Assembly: GCF_900187965.1 (NCBI RefSeq)
Contig: NZ_FZNL01000003.1
Location: 1 to 64,000 of the forward strand
DNA length: 64,000 nucleotides
Direction of reading: 5' to 3'
DNA from: Flavobacterium sp. ov086
GTDB lineage: Bacteria; Bacteroidota; Bacteroidia; Flavobacteriales; Flavobacteriaceae
The position numbers and the translations under genes are program-made. The first letter of the stretch is position 1, and each line of letters starts with the position of its first letter. The notes beneath the pieces are model-generated. The model was not told the origin of the DNA. It did no database searches and was given only the letters and a program-made list of their open reading frames with translations. Positions 9,509 through 18,003 of this stretch are shown here, piece after piece.

Positions 9509-10714
9509 ATGATGCAAATGAATTTCCTTAAAAGAACAAATATACCACAAATACTTATTCTAATTTTAGTTTTAAGTTCATGTGGAAAAGATAAAAAAAC
9601 GAGTATTGACAAAGCTTCCACAGTAGAAGATACCTTACCAAAAATGAAGCCTTTAGGTCCTGAAAAAAGACTTACACAGGCTTATCTAAATTCAGTAACC
9701 GGAAGAATAAATCACTTTTACAACAAAAACTGGCCAAATAATAGTATGAACGGAAGTTTTTTGGTTGCCAGAAACGGCCAAATTATCTTTGAACGCTATA
9801 GTGGTTATGCTAATAAAAACGAAGGAACTAAAATAACAGCAAATACATCTGTACAAATTGCTTCTGTCAGTAAAGTACTAACTGCAACAGCGGTTCTTAA
9901 ACTTGTTAATGCCGGAAAAATTGATTTGGACCAAAAAGTAAATACAATTTTAAAGACATTTCCATACGAAGATTGTACGATTAGAATGTTACTAAGTCAC
10001 CGTAGCGGAATGCGTAATTATGCTTATTTTACAGACAGAGACAAATCGGTTTGGGACAGGCATAATCAGCTTACCAATAAAGATATTTTAGATATTTTAG
10101 CCACAAAAAATATTGGATTAGAGTCAAAAACCGGAACACGTTTTAGTTATTGCAATACCAATTATGCAATGCTTGCGCTTATAATCGAAAAAATTACGGG
10201 TTTAAAATATAAAGAAGCAATGTCTCAAATGATTTTCAAGCCATTAGGTATGACAAATACTTATGTTTTTGACGATGATAAAGACCGTAAAAACATTGTA
10301 CCTTCTTATAAAGGTAATGGCGCAGAAATTGGTTTTGATTATCTTGATAATGTTTATGGAGACAAAAACATTTTTTCAACGGTACGAGATCTTTTAAAAT
10401 TCGACAGAGCCAGAAATTCACCTGACTTTTTAAAACCTGCACTTTTAAAACAAGTTTATACTGGTTACAGTAACGAGCGCAAAGGAGAAAAAAATTACGG
10501 ACTTGGTATTCGAATGATTAATTGGGAAACTGGACAAAATTATTACTTCCATAATGGATGGTGGCATGGTAATACCTCATCATATATACCGTTAATGAAA
10601 GAACATGTAACCATAATTGCGTTATCTAACAAGATGACCAGAAACACTTATGCTGTTCGTAAACTGGCGCCTATTTTTGGTGATTATCCGTTTAATTTTA
10701 AGGATGAAGAATAA
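9509..10714 (+). CDS. Serine hydrolase lipoprotein, beta-lactamase (class C)-like
   Basis: This 401-residue protein belongs to the serine beta-lactamase/D-alanyl-D-alanine carboxypeptidase superfamily. A lipoprotein signal (LVLSSC, Cys near residue 25) places it on a membrane facing the periplasm. The SxxK nucleophile motif is SVSK (about 119-122), a YCN (YxN) motif lies in FSYCNTNYAM, and HNGWWHG near the C-terminus is the third, HxG-like motif. True beta-lactamase activity is not implied; such proteins are often peptidases or esterases. ATGs at 9509, 9512 and 9518 are all possible starts. The tmRNA gene follows. Confidence 0.8.
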   Translation: MMQMNFLKRTNIPQILILILVLSSCGKDKKTSIDKASTVEDTLPKMKPLGPEKRLTQAYLNSVTGRINHFYNKNWPNNSMNGSFLVARNGQIIFERYSGYANKNEGTKITANTSVQIASVSKVLTATAVLKLVNAGKIDLDQKVNTILKTFPYEDCTIRMLLSHRSGMRNYAYFTDRDKSVWDRHNQLTNKDILDILATKNIGLESKTGTRFSYCNTNYAMLALIIEKITGLKYKEAMSQMIFKPLGMTNTYVFDDDKDRKNIVPSYKGNGAEIGFDYLDNVYGDKNIFSTVRDLLKFDRARNSPDFLKPALLKQVYTGYSNERKGEKNYGLGIRMINWETGQNYYFHNGWWHGNTSSYIPLMKEHVTIIALSNKMTRNTYAVRKLAPIFGDYPFNFKDEE

Positions 10715-10760
10715 TATTATTTTTGTGTAAATTTTATTACCAAAGTATCTTCAAATAGTA

Positions 10761-10768
10761 TAAATTTG
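10761..10768 (+). promoter_or_regulatory. -7 element of the tmRNA promoter
   Basis: TAAATTTG lies 13 bp before the 5' end of the mature tmRNA. No well-placed TTG -33 element was found. Confidence 0.5.
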
Positions 10769-10781
10769 CAAACTCATTTTT

Positions 10782-11174
10782 GGGGTCGACTGGTTTTGAC
10801 AGCAAGTCGAATTGAAAAGTAAGCACGTCGAGCATTGAGACCTTGCTCGTAAATATAAGATCTTACAATTTTACACGGCGAAAATAACTACGCTTTAGCT
10901 GCATAATCTGAATTATAGTAAGATTAGCCACGTCCCTATCAGATAGGGAAGCTGGATTCTCCTTGAAAGCCTTGGTTTGTGGCGGTCAGTATAGGGGAAC
11001 CGTAAAAATAGACCTAGATTTCCATGAGCTTCGGGTGGATTTCGAAATTAAGAAGATAAGTGTTGAGTGGTTGTTCCTGACCTAGCTTAACATCGAAAAT
11101 CCAATCAGGAAATAAACGTGTAGAAAGCTCTTTAGTTGCTTGTTTGGACCCGGGTTCGATTCCCGGCGACTCCA
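10782..11174 (+). ncRNA. ssrA: Transfer-messenger RNA (tmRNA)
   Basis: The 5' end GGGGTCGACTGGTTTTGACA and the 3' end GGGTTCGATTCCCGGCGACT pair as the alanyl tRNA-like acceptor of tmRNA. The tag frame at 10877-10906 reads GENNYALAA then a stop, which is typical for Bacteroidota trans-translation tags that direct products of stalled ribosomes to proteolysis. CCA is not clearly encoded. The 3' end is the insertion site of the mobile element that follows; the gene is kept intact at the left junction. Confidence 0.97.
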
Positions 11175-11192
11175 CAAAAAAGCCTGTAAACT
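11163..11192 (+). other. Left attachment core (attL) in the tmRNA 3' end
   Basis: These 30 bp, from the tmRNA T-arm side (CCGGCGACTCC...) into the terminator, are repeated exactly at 22959-22988. The similarity continues about 18 bp further with two mismatches. Confidence 0.85.
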
Positions 11193-11217
11193 CAATGTTT
11201 ACAGGCTTTTTGTTTTT
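11182..11217 (+). terminator. Terminator of the tmRNA gene (left copy)
   Basis: The stem GCCTGTAAAC/GTTTACAGGC is followed by TTTTTGTTTTTT. Confidence 0.85.
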
Positions 11218-11218
11218 T

Positions 11219-11236
11219 AGTTGACAATTTAGTTGA
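11219..11236. repeat. Left arm-type integrase site candidate
   Basis: AGTTGACAATTTAGTTGA is identical to 22819-22836 next to the integrase gene. Confidence 0.55.
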
Positions 11237-11748
11237 TGTTTTCATTGTTAATAAAAACAATTCGAGAACTCTTCCTCTTACAAATTAAAAACATCTCTTT
11301 ACAGTATTAATCAATAGAAACTATCTTTCAATACAAAAAATATGAATTAAGTTAATTTCACACTTCCAGAAATTAACTGAACATTCTTGAGTAAAGCAAA
11401 AGGTATTTCAGGTACAATTAAGATATAGATTGAAGTAGTATGATTAAAAAAGTAAATTAATTTTTAATTATACTGGGAAAAATCAAAATCTTTATTTTTT
11501 ATTGGTAAGTCTTCATAGATCGATTTTTTAAACTTAAAATATAATAATCTCTTAAACACTACATTGCCCAACTCAGAAGAAAAAACACGAGGAGGTATAT
11601 AAAGAAATTAAGAGTGCATATACTACACCCTTAACTTTGTTTCCTCTTTTGTAGGGAGATCTACATTCTTTTTACAACAAAAAAGCAATTAAACCAATCA
11701 TAGAAAGGCTGTGTTATTCATTTTGCTTTATAGATTATGTTTTTTTTC
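11237..11748. other. AT-rich stretch without a recognisable gene
   Basis: This is the left margin of the element. No ORF with family features was seen. A weak imperfect hairpin near 11610-11636 (TTAAGAGTG/CACCCTTAA) could end transcription of the minus-strand DUF1254 gene. The rest may be decayed element DNA. Confidence 0.4.
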
Positions 11749-13218
11749 TTATTTCACTTCTTTAATATCGTCCATTTTCCAGCTTTTATCAAAATAAGCT
11801 GCAGTTGGTCCATAAAAACGCATGTAGGTAAACCAATGTTTTCCAGGTAAAGTTTGAACCCAATTTTTCTCTTTTCCCGCTGGTGCTTTTGGTCCAAAAT
11901 ATAAATCAACTGATCCGTCGGCATTTTTGATTAAGTCTTTACGAGAAGATAAATCGGCGTTTTTTTGAGCATTATCAATTAAACAACGTGTTGCTACGTC
12001 ATAAATAGTAATCGACCAGAAATTAACTGCCGGCGGATTTGCAGGAACATTTAATGTGTAGTTTTTGCTTCCGTCCAGCCAATTTCCATTGTTATCATAA
12101 TAAGATCCCAGATATGCTTGACCTACATTTGGTATTTTTGTAATCATAGCTTTTGAGTACGTAACTGCTTCATAGAAATAAGAACTTCTTTCAAAAAATT
12201 CATCATAAGAATCAGCATGTTGCGATGGATCTTTAATAACCATTACATAATCCCATTTTTTATCCGGCCAATGTTTTACGTCCTTAAAACGTTTACTGAA
12301 TGAATTTGCCATTGCCATTTGCTGCCCTTTCTCAGCAGCAGCAATTAGGATTTTCTTCTGATGTTCATCCGGGCTAAAAGGTTTTCCTTTTTCTATGCCA
12401 AGGTTTTTAAGCCACTCCATAAAAAAAAGATCACGTTCTTCAACAGGTTCATTTTGCAAAATAGCATGAAGTCGTTCCCAATAGGCAATTCCGGTTGGCT
12501 GAATTCCGTACCATTTTTTTCCTGCCGGCGGACTTACTACCTTTGTTGGCGTTGGATTAGCACGTTTATCATAAGGATAAATTTTTACCTGTTTCAACAA
12601 TGTCTCGGTCACTTTTGGGTCCGGATCTAAAGCTCTAAATCCAAAAAACATATTAACCGTATTACAAGGAACTATAAAATAACCTGCCGGTTTAAAATCT
12701 TTCATTGTTGGTGGTACTAATATGTATTTACCTCCTTTTCCTTTATCTGGTCCCATTTCTCCAATAACAGCCTGCTCTCTTTGCCAGAAATCTGCAAGTC
12801 CTCCAGCTGTATGTCCGGCTGGCATTTCGATAACTGTTGGTCCGTTTGCGGCTAAGTCAATAAATGACATAATGTAAGGTGTTGTTGCATTACCCGTTAA
12901 AATCCCTAAACGATCATTGTATGAATTATAAAAGACCAAATCATTACTCGATGCATTAAATGTTTTGTAATGAATATTTTGCCATTCTGCGAAAGCCACA
13001 ATTGGCAATCCCCATAAGTAACATTGTGTGGCCTGCTGAAAATCCATTTCATCGAACAATAGTGGAATAGATTCTTTTGAAGGCAGTTCTCCATCCATTG
13101 TAATTTTAGCATCAGTTTGAGGTTTAGATATCGTAACTTCATTTGAGACTGCATTTCTTTGGCATCCCTGATTTAAAATCAAAGAAGTTACCAGAATAAC
13201 TAGATATTTATTTTTCAT
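11749..13218 (-). CDS. DUF1254/DUF1214 protein, predicted lipoprotein
   Basis: This exported protein of 489 residues has a signal ending in a lipobox-like LNQGC (Cys near residue 19). The N-terminal half is the DUF1254 domain (YLWGLPIVAFAEWQ..., GPTVIEMPAG.TAGGLADFWQ). The C-terminal part is DUF1214 (GSKNYTLNVPANPPAVNFWSITIYD..., KNWVQTLPGKHWFTYMRFYGP). Biochemical function is unknown for the family. It is paired divergently with a homologue at 13754, sharing a 535-bp regulatory region with two matching palindromes. Both are cargo of the tmRNA-borne element. Confidence 0.85.
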   Translation of the reverse strand: MKNKYLVILVTSLILNQGCQRNAVSNEVTISKPQTDAKITMDGELPSKESIPLLFDEMDFQQATQCYLWGLPIVAFAEWQNIHYKTFNASSNDLVFYNSYNDRLGILTGNATTPYIMSFIDLAANGPTVIEMPAGHTAGGLADFWQREQAVIGEMGPDKGKGGKYILVPPTMKDFKPAGYFIVPCNTVNMFFGFRALDPDPKVTETLLKQVKIYPYDKRANPTPTKVVSPPAGKKWYGIQPTGIAYWERLHAILQNEPVEERDLFFMEWLKNLGIEKGKPFSPDEHQKKILIAAAEKGQQMAMANSFSKRFKDVKHWPDKKWDYVMVIKDPSQHADSYDEFFERSSYFYEAVTYSKAMITKIPNVGQAYLGSYYDNNGNWLDGSKNYTLNVPANPPAVNFWSITIYDVATRCLIDNAQKNADLSSRKDLIKNADGSVDLYFGPKAPAGKEKNWVQTLPGKHWFTYMRFYGPTAAYFDKSWKMDDIKEVK

Positions 13219-13294
13219 ACTTAAAAATTTATTTATTCTTTGCTTTAAGACTTATTAAATAAAATTACATATGATTTTTTAAACGGGCATTTCT

Positions 13295-13328
13295 AAACTT
13301 GTTTCATTTTATAATTTGAAACAAGTTT
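13295..13328. promoter_or_regulatory. Operator-like palindrome 1
   Basis: The perfect 12-bp arms AAACTTGTTTCA/TGAAACAAGTTT are separated by 10 bp (TTTTATAATT). The core has the form GTTTCA-N10-TGAAAC, as in the second site at 13641. It lies 77 bp upstream of the minus-strand DUF1254 start. Confidence 0.65.
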
Positions 13329-13640
13329 TATCAATGTTACGGTTTCAAAAATCTCTATTCGAGTTTAAATTATCTTAAGCGTTCGAATCGTAATTCAGAA
13401 AAAAAGAATTGTAAAAACTTAAAAAAAATGTTCAAATATTCAAACTAGAAATGTTAGATTTTCTCAAATGTTCTAATTATGAAATTTCAAAATCAGATAT
13501 TCCTCTATTTAATAAATTCATGATTAAATTAGAAAATAGAACTTCATAATACTTCACCGGTAGTATAAAACTGAGAAAAAATAATCTGTTAAGGGGGAAT
13601 ATATACACCGCTAAACAACCAGCAATAAATTTAAATTCTG

Positions 13641-13662
13641 GTTTCATATTATAAGTTGAAAC
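13641..13662. promoter_or_regulatory. Operator-like palindrome 2
   Basis: GTTTCA-N10-TGAAAC has the same spacing and a related core (TATTATAAGT, also containing TTATAA). It lies 43 bp upstream of the -7 element of the plus-strand DUF1254 gene, a position suited to an activator, or to a repressor acting at the core promoter. Confidence 0.65.
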
Positions 13663-13705
13663 GGATTAGACTGTAGATAAAAACTAGGGTTTTTAGTACT
13701 TATTG

Positions 13706-13713
13706 TACTTTTG
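13706..13713 (+). promoter_or_regulatory. -7 element TACTTTTG
   Basis: It matches TAnnTTTG and lies 40 bp before the ATG at 13754. Confidence 0.5.
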
Positions 13714-13753
13714 TTAGAATTCAATGAATTATTAATCAATTAAAAATGAAAAG

Positions 13754-15361
13754 ATGAAAAAAACAATCAAATCATTATTAATAATAGGCAGTATATCTTT
13801 AATTAGCAATGCACAGGTACCAAAAAGCACTTTACAATCTATTTCTACTCCTGATAAAGTTCAGTCATCGCTCGGTACATTAAATTTTAAGGATGGCATG
13901 CCGGATGCCGCAACTGCACAAAAATTATATGACGAAATTGATTATGTGCATGGTGTCGATGCATTTATAAATGGATATGCAGCTGTATCCCAGTATGCAA
14001 TAATAAAAGGATTTAAAAAAGCAGGGATAAACGATAATGATGTGCTTGTTTTCTCGGGACTTATGGACTCAAAATCTCTTTTTCTTACCGCTAACGCAGA
14101 TACTTACTATTTCTGGACTTATGCTGATTTAAGTAAAGGGCCCATCATTGTTGAGACACCTCCGAATACTTTAGGTGTTATTGATGATATGTTTTGGGGT
14201 TGGGTTACTGATTTTGGATTGCCAGGTCCTGACCGTGGTATGGGTGGAAAATACTTAATCGTGCCACCGGGTTACAAAGGAACTTTACCTGAAGGGGGAT
14301 ATTTTATTTATCATAGTAAAACCATGCAAGTGGGAATTTTAGGAAGAGCATTTTTAGAAAATAATGACCCTAAGCCTACAGATGAAAACGTAAAAAAGAA
14401 TTTAAAAATATACTCTTATAACCCTGGAAGCTGGGGTTCAAGTATTGGCTCTTTTTTAAATGGACAGTCAACGCTTGCACCTATTTCTAAACCAAGTGAT
14501 TTAAAGTTTGTAGAAGGAACGGGAAAAGAAATGAACACCATTCCTCCTGCTGATTATTCTTTTTTCGAAATGTTAAACAGTGCAATTCAAGCTCAGCCTG
14601 CTAATGCTTTAGATCCTGAAATAGCAGGTTATTTGGCTTCCATTGGTATTGTAAAAGATAAGCCATTTACTCCAAATGAAAGATTAAAAAAAATACTGAT
14701 TAAATCTGCAGCAATGGGCAATGCAATAAGTCGTACGATCTCTTTTACACCAAGGCCAGAAGAAGGATTCAATTATTACGGCGAAGATAGCCATTGGGTA
14801 AACCCTTTATTTGTTGGTGGTTATGAGTTTCAAACTCCACCACCGATGATTACAAAAGAAGGTGTAAAACAATTTCCTGATGATGGTGCCAAAAAATTAA
14901 ATGCCCGTATTGGTATGTTTTATTCTGCCACTGGTATTACACCGGCTATGTGTATGCGTTTAACAAATATTGGTTCACAATACTTAGGTAATTTTTTCGA
15001 TTCAAAATCTGTAGCATTAAATGGAGCAAAAACATATAAATTGACATTGCCTGCAAATATTCCAGCAGCCAAATTCTGGTCGTTGACTTTATATGATAAT
15101 CAAACAAGATCAATGCTTCAAACTCCGCAGCGTTATCCAAGAGCTGGAAGTCAAAGTTATCCTACACCTGCAGTGGTAGCAAATTCAGATGGCACTTATA
15201 CAATTTATTTTTCTCCAAAAAAACCAGCAAATGTTAATGAGGGTAATTGGATTCAAACGATTCCTGGAAAAGGTTGGTTTACATTATTAAGGTTATACAG
15301 CCCACTACAGCCTTTCTTTGATAAAACATGGAAACCAGGAGAGATTGAAGAAGTGAAATGA
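13754..15361 (+). CDS. DUF1254/DUF1214 secreted protein
   Basis: This 535-residue homologue of the divergent gene has a type I signal peptide (ending near ISNAQ) instead of a lipobox. DUF1254 motifs (VDAFINGYAAVSQYA, GPIIVETPPNTLGVIDDMFWGWV) precede the C-terminal DUF1214 block (LTLPANIPAAKFWSLTLYDNQTRSML, NWIQTIPGKGWFTLLRLYSPLQPFFDKTW). The pair probably arose by duplication, with one form membrane-anchored and one free in the periplasm. No enzyme activity can be assigned. The ATG follows a well-placed -7 element and an operator-like palindrome. Confidence 0.85.
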   Translation: MKKTIKSLLIIGSISLISNAQVPKSTLQSISTPDKVQSSLGTLNFKDGMPDAATAQKLYDEIDYVHGVDAFINGYAAVSQYAIIKGFKKAGINDNDVLVFSGLMDSKSLFLTANADTYYFWTYADLSKGPIIVETPPNTLGVIDDMFWGWVTDFGLPGPDRGMGGKYLIVPPGYKGTLPEGGYFIYHSKTMQVGILGRAFLENNDPKPTDENVKKNLKIYSYNPGSWGSSIGSFLNGQSTLAPISKPSDLKFVEGTGKEMNTIPPADYSFFEMLNSAIQAQPANALDPEIAGYLASIGIVKDKPFTPNERLKKILIKSAAMGNAISRTISFTPRPEEGFNYYGEDSHWVNPLFVGGYEFQTPPPMITKEGVKQFPDDGAKKLNARIGMFYSATGITPAMCMRLTNIGSQYLGNFFDSKSVALNGAKTYKLTLPANIPAAKFWSLTLYDNQTRSMLQTPQRYPRAGSQSYPTPAVVANSDGTYTIYFSPKKPANVNEGNWIQTIPGKGWFTLLRLYSPLQPFFDKTWKPGEIEEVK

Positions 15362-15483
15362 TTAGAACGAAAAATTAAATTTCTTGTTTAGATAATTTAA
15401 ATCTCTCCCTTTTACATCTGATTCAATTATTCGTTTTCTATAAGTTTTGAATTGGCTAGAAAGATCATACAATCCCATTAAAC

Positions 15484-15521
15484 GAAAAACCTCCAAAATC
15501 ATATGACTTTGGAGGTTTTTA
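15484..15521 (+). terminator. Terminator downstream of the DUF1254 gene
   Basis: AAAAACCTCCAAA pairs with TTTGGAGGTTTTT around a short loop, 123 nt after the stop. Confidence 0.8.
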
Positions 15522-15916
15522 ATTTATGATGAACATAAAGGTTTCAAATCACAATTACATATTTGATATTAGTTAAAAAATTGAATCTAACTATTTTTTT
15601 TTTTTAAATTTAAGTTAAATTATGTTTGTTAATATTTTCTTAAACAGTCCGTTTTCATACTTTAACAAAATTTTATACTCCTATCAAAAAAGCACTACGG
15701 TTTGTTTGCTATATTTTGCAAAAATTTGTCCCTCTGCTATACCTCAAAATACGGTAGACCTACTAAACAGTAAGTTGCCAATTTCTGTATCGGAAAAAAT
15801 AAATCTTAATTTTTAAATACAGCCTACCATTTTTTAAGACAAAAAATCCTTTATAAATCTCCAACTTTATTTACTTAATTGAATAAAAGAAATTATTTTA
15901 ATTCAAGTTTCCATCG
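15522..15916. other. Stretch without a supported gene
   Basis: The only open frame (15622-15816, plus) is low-complexity and unsupported. The DNA separates the cargo genes from the mobilization operon, which reads towards it. Confidence 0.4.
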
Positions 15917-16468
15917 TCATTTACTTTCTAGAGAGTTTACATATGCCTTTTTCATAAGCTTTTTAGTTTCTTTATCATTATTAATATACATATATTCCCA
16001 GGCTTTCCTTATCCTATCGTTTTGAATTTGTTGCATTTCAATTTCTTTGTTATTGTCGCTATAATGTATTCCCCAGTTGTAAAGATTGCTTAGGGCTACC
16101 ATTATAACAAGCCATAAAAACCACCTTCCAAAAACAATTTTATAAAACAGTTTTGCATCTTGTTCTGGAAATAACAAAATCTGAAATTTCCTAACGATAC
16201 TTTTTGGCTGCCTGCCAATCATAAATTTAATATCTAGGAAGCCTTTTTGCAGGATAGTCTCTATTGCTTTAATATCCAATGTCTCTGAAACACTTTTTGC
16301 TGTATTATCCTCCTTTTTAAAGGCATCTATTTTATTGCCTACGTTATTAACTGCAATAACAAGCGCCTCAATATGCTGATTATTTGTTTTCTGTTCCTGT
16401 GTAAATTCCTCCAATACTAATTGTAATGTTTCTCGTTCTATATATCCTTTGTTTCCATCTGTTTCCAT
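15917..16468 (-). CDS. Membrane protein of the mobilization operon, unknown
   Basis: This 183-residue protein has a hydrophilic, probably coiled N-terminal half (residues 1-100), one membrane segment (about 113-130, FGRWFLWLVIMVALSNLY) and a charged C-terminal part. Genes of this layout commonly sit directly downstream of the relaxase in Bacteroidota mobilizable elements. A role in the relaxosome or in docking to a coupling protein is possible but not shown. It lies 19 nt downstream of the relaxase stop and is probably co-transcribed. Confidence 0.65.
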   Translation of the reverse strand: METDGNKGYIERETLQLVLEEFTQEQKTNNQHIEALVIAVNNVGNKIDAFKKEDNTAKSVSETLDIKAIETILQKGFLDIKFMIGRQPKSIVRKFQILLFPEQDAKLFYKIVFGRWFLWLVIMVALSNLYNWGIHYSDNNKEIEMQQIQNDRIRKAWEYMYINNDKETKKLMKKAYVNSLESK

Positions 16469-16487
16469 ACTATTATTTTTTAAAATA

Positions 16488-17507
16488 TTATCTCCTTAAT
16501 GATGACTTCTTTTTTTTCTTTTGGAGTCTTCTCATTAATTCAGGATCAATATAATCCGGTTCATATTCAGAATTCGTTAGCTGACCTGTAAACCCTAAAA
16601 TCTCTTTAACAACTTCCTCCCCTGTTCTACCTGAGTTATAGCTTTGCTTTTCCTCGTTTTGCTTTCCAGTATTGAAAGAATTGGATATTGACTGCCTGTC
16701 TTTATTATGTTTTTTTTCTTCTCTTGTATTTTTTATCACAAGTTGCTCTTTATGGCGTAATATCTTTTCAATTTTTGTTAATGAAAAACCAACTTCGCTC
16801 CCCTTTATTTTTACTTTTTTATCATCTATAAAAGAAATTCCCCTGCCTTTAAGAACTTTATACCCCAAATCTCTCATCTGTCTCTCAAATGATAAATAAG
16901 AACTGACAGACTTTAATGTCTGTTGGATATCTGCTTTTAGTTTTTCTTTTCTACTGTCATGACGAGGCAATAACCTGTCTTTAGGGGACAGGAATGCTCT
17001 TGGGCTTAATACTTCTTGAAGACCGTATTTCTTTTCAAGACGACGACAAAGTTCAGCCATGCGTTTATAGCTATTGCTGTCATTGGCTACTTTGCCGTCA
17101 AATCCAACACGATTGGCTGCAATATGAATGTGTTGCTCTTTGGTATCCTTATGCAGTACACAGATGTATTGGTTGTCTGCTATACCAAACTCCTTAGCGC
17201 ATTCTCTGCCAACTTCTCTCAATTGTTCTTTGGTCAATGTATCTTCCGGGGCTAAACGCAGGGTTAGATGCAACATTGGTTTTTCAATACGCCTGCTTAA
17301 TTTTCTAACATCCTTAAACTGCCCAGTAAGCTCATATTTGTTTCCGAAGCATTTATTGTATTCTAATACTTCTGCACGCTCTTTATGCTGTAAATGATCT
17401 TGCATTGCAAGTGCAAGCTTTTTCTCTTCGGACAATTCTCTTTTATCTTCCAGACAGTAGCTAATGCAATGGTAAAAAGAGCTGCCTATGCTTACATGAC
17501 CTATCAT
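16488..17507 (-). CDS. Relaxase/mobilization nuclease (MobA/VirD2-like)
   Basis: This 339-residue relaxase is expected to nick oriT and lead the transferred strand. The metal-binding motif EQHIHIAANR (His residues about 126 and 128) is the HxHxxxNR signature. The N-terminal MIGHVSIGSSFYHCISYCLED and the following HLTLRLAPED are typical of Bacteroides MobB-type relaxases. A basic C-terminal tail (RRLQKKKKKSSLRR) may contact DNA. It overlaps the MobC gene by 4 nt (ATGA), indicating translational coupling. The oriT candidate lies upstream of MobC. Confidence 0.9.
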   Translation of the reverse strand: MIGHVSIGSSFYHCISYCLEDKRELSEEKKLALAMQDHLQHKERAEVLEYNKCFGNKYELTGQFKDVRKLSRRIEKPMLHLTLRLAPEDTLTKEQLREVGRECAKEFGIADNQYICVLHKDTKEQHIHIAANRVGFDGKVANDSNSYKRMAELCRRLEKKYGLQEVLSPRAFLSPKDRLLPRHDSRKEKLKADIQQTLKSVSSYLSFERQMRDLGYKVLKGRGISFIDDKKVKIKGSEVGFSLTKIEKILRHKEQLVIKNTREEKKHNKDRQSISNSFNTGKQNEEKQSYNSGRTGEEVVKEILGFTGQLTNSEYEPDYIDPELMRRLQKKKKKSSLRR

Positions 17508-17881
17508 GACATAAAGTTTTTAATTTGGACAGCAAGATCTTTAACCTGACCTGACTGCACTTTTAATTCTGCCCTTTCAAGCGGACTTAATTCATCATTG
17601 CTATTTCTCTTTTTAGCAATTTGGTTCAGGTTGGCTGCCATATGGTTGAGCACTCCGGTAAAGCTTAGAATTTCTTTTGGAAGAGCTTTATTTCTGTAAT
17701 CTATCTTTGCTGTGAGTCCAATTTCACGAAGGTATTCGGAAACGGTAAGATTTGCTTTTTTAGCTTTGGTTTCAATTATTTTACGCTCGTAGAGTGTACA
17801 TTTAATTGCCATAAGCTGATCTCTTTTTACAGCCTTTTTGGGTCTACCTCCTGTATTTTTTTTAATTTCTTTCTCTTCCAT
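17504..17881 (-). CDS. mobC: Relaxosome accessory protein, MobC family
   Basis: This 125-residue DNA-binding accessory protein helps the relaxase open oriT. An N-terminal basic region (GGRPKKAVKRDQ) is followed by a ribbon-helix-helix-like stretch (IKCTLYERKIIETKAKKANLTVSEYLREIGL) and the MobC signature LSFTGVLNHMAANLNQIAKKRN. It is the first gene of the mobilization operon and overlaps the relaxase start by 4 nt. Confidence 0.85.
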   Translation of the reverse strand: MEEKEIKKNTGGRPKKAVKRDQLMAIKCTLYERKIIETKAKKANLTVSEYLREIGLTAKIDYRNKALPKEILSFTGVLNHMAANLNQIAKKRNSNDELSPLERAELKVQSGQVKDLAVQIKNFMS

Positions 17882-17925
17882 AGTCTCTTATCATTTATTT
17901 TTTGAATGCGGCAGCATGAAAAAAA

Positions 17926-17991
17926 TCCTCTCAACGAATGTGATAGCATGAGGGGAGCCAGCGTTTTGGTTTTACCAAAACATAGCTGGCT
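17926..17991. other. Candidate origin of transfer (oriT)
   Basis: Two adjacent hairpins lie just upstream of mobC. The first is TCCTCTCA/TGAGGGGA (17926-17956). The second is a long stem AGCCAGC-GTTTTGG / CCAAAAC-(ATA)-GCTGGCT (17956-17991) with a 5-nt loop and a 3-nt bulge. Position, structure and the flanking relaxosome genes suggest oriT. No nic site can be named. An alternative is a terminator for the primase gene, but no T-run follows. Confidence 0.5.
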
Positions 17992-18003
17992 ACCACTCGG
18001 ACG

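Noticed and set aside
15622..15816. 64-codon plus-strand frame between the DUF1254 gene and the mobilization operon
   Set aside because: Low-complexity, no promoter or family pattern, in a very AT-rich gap.
17926..17991. Rho-independent terminator of the primase gene
   Set aside because: The strong hairpins lack a U-run on the minus strand, so oriT is preferred.
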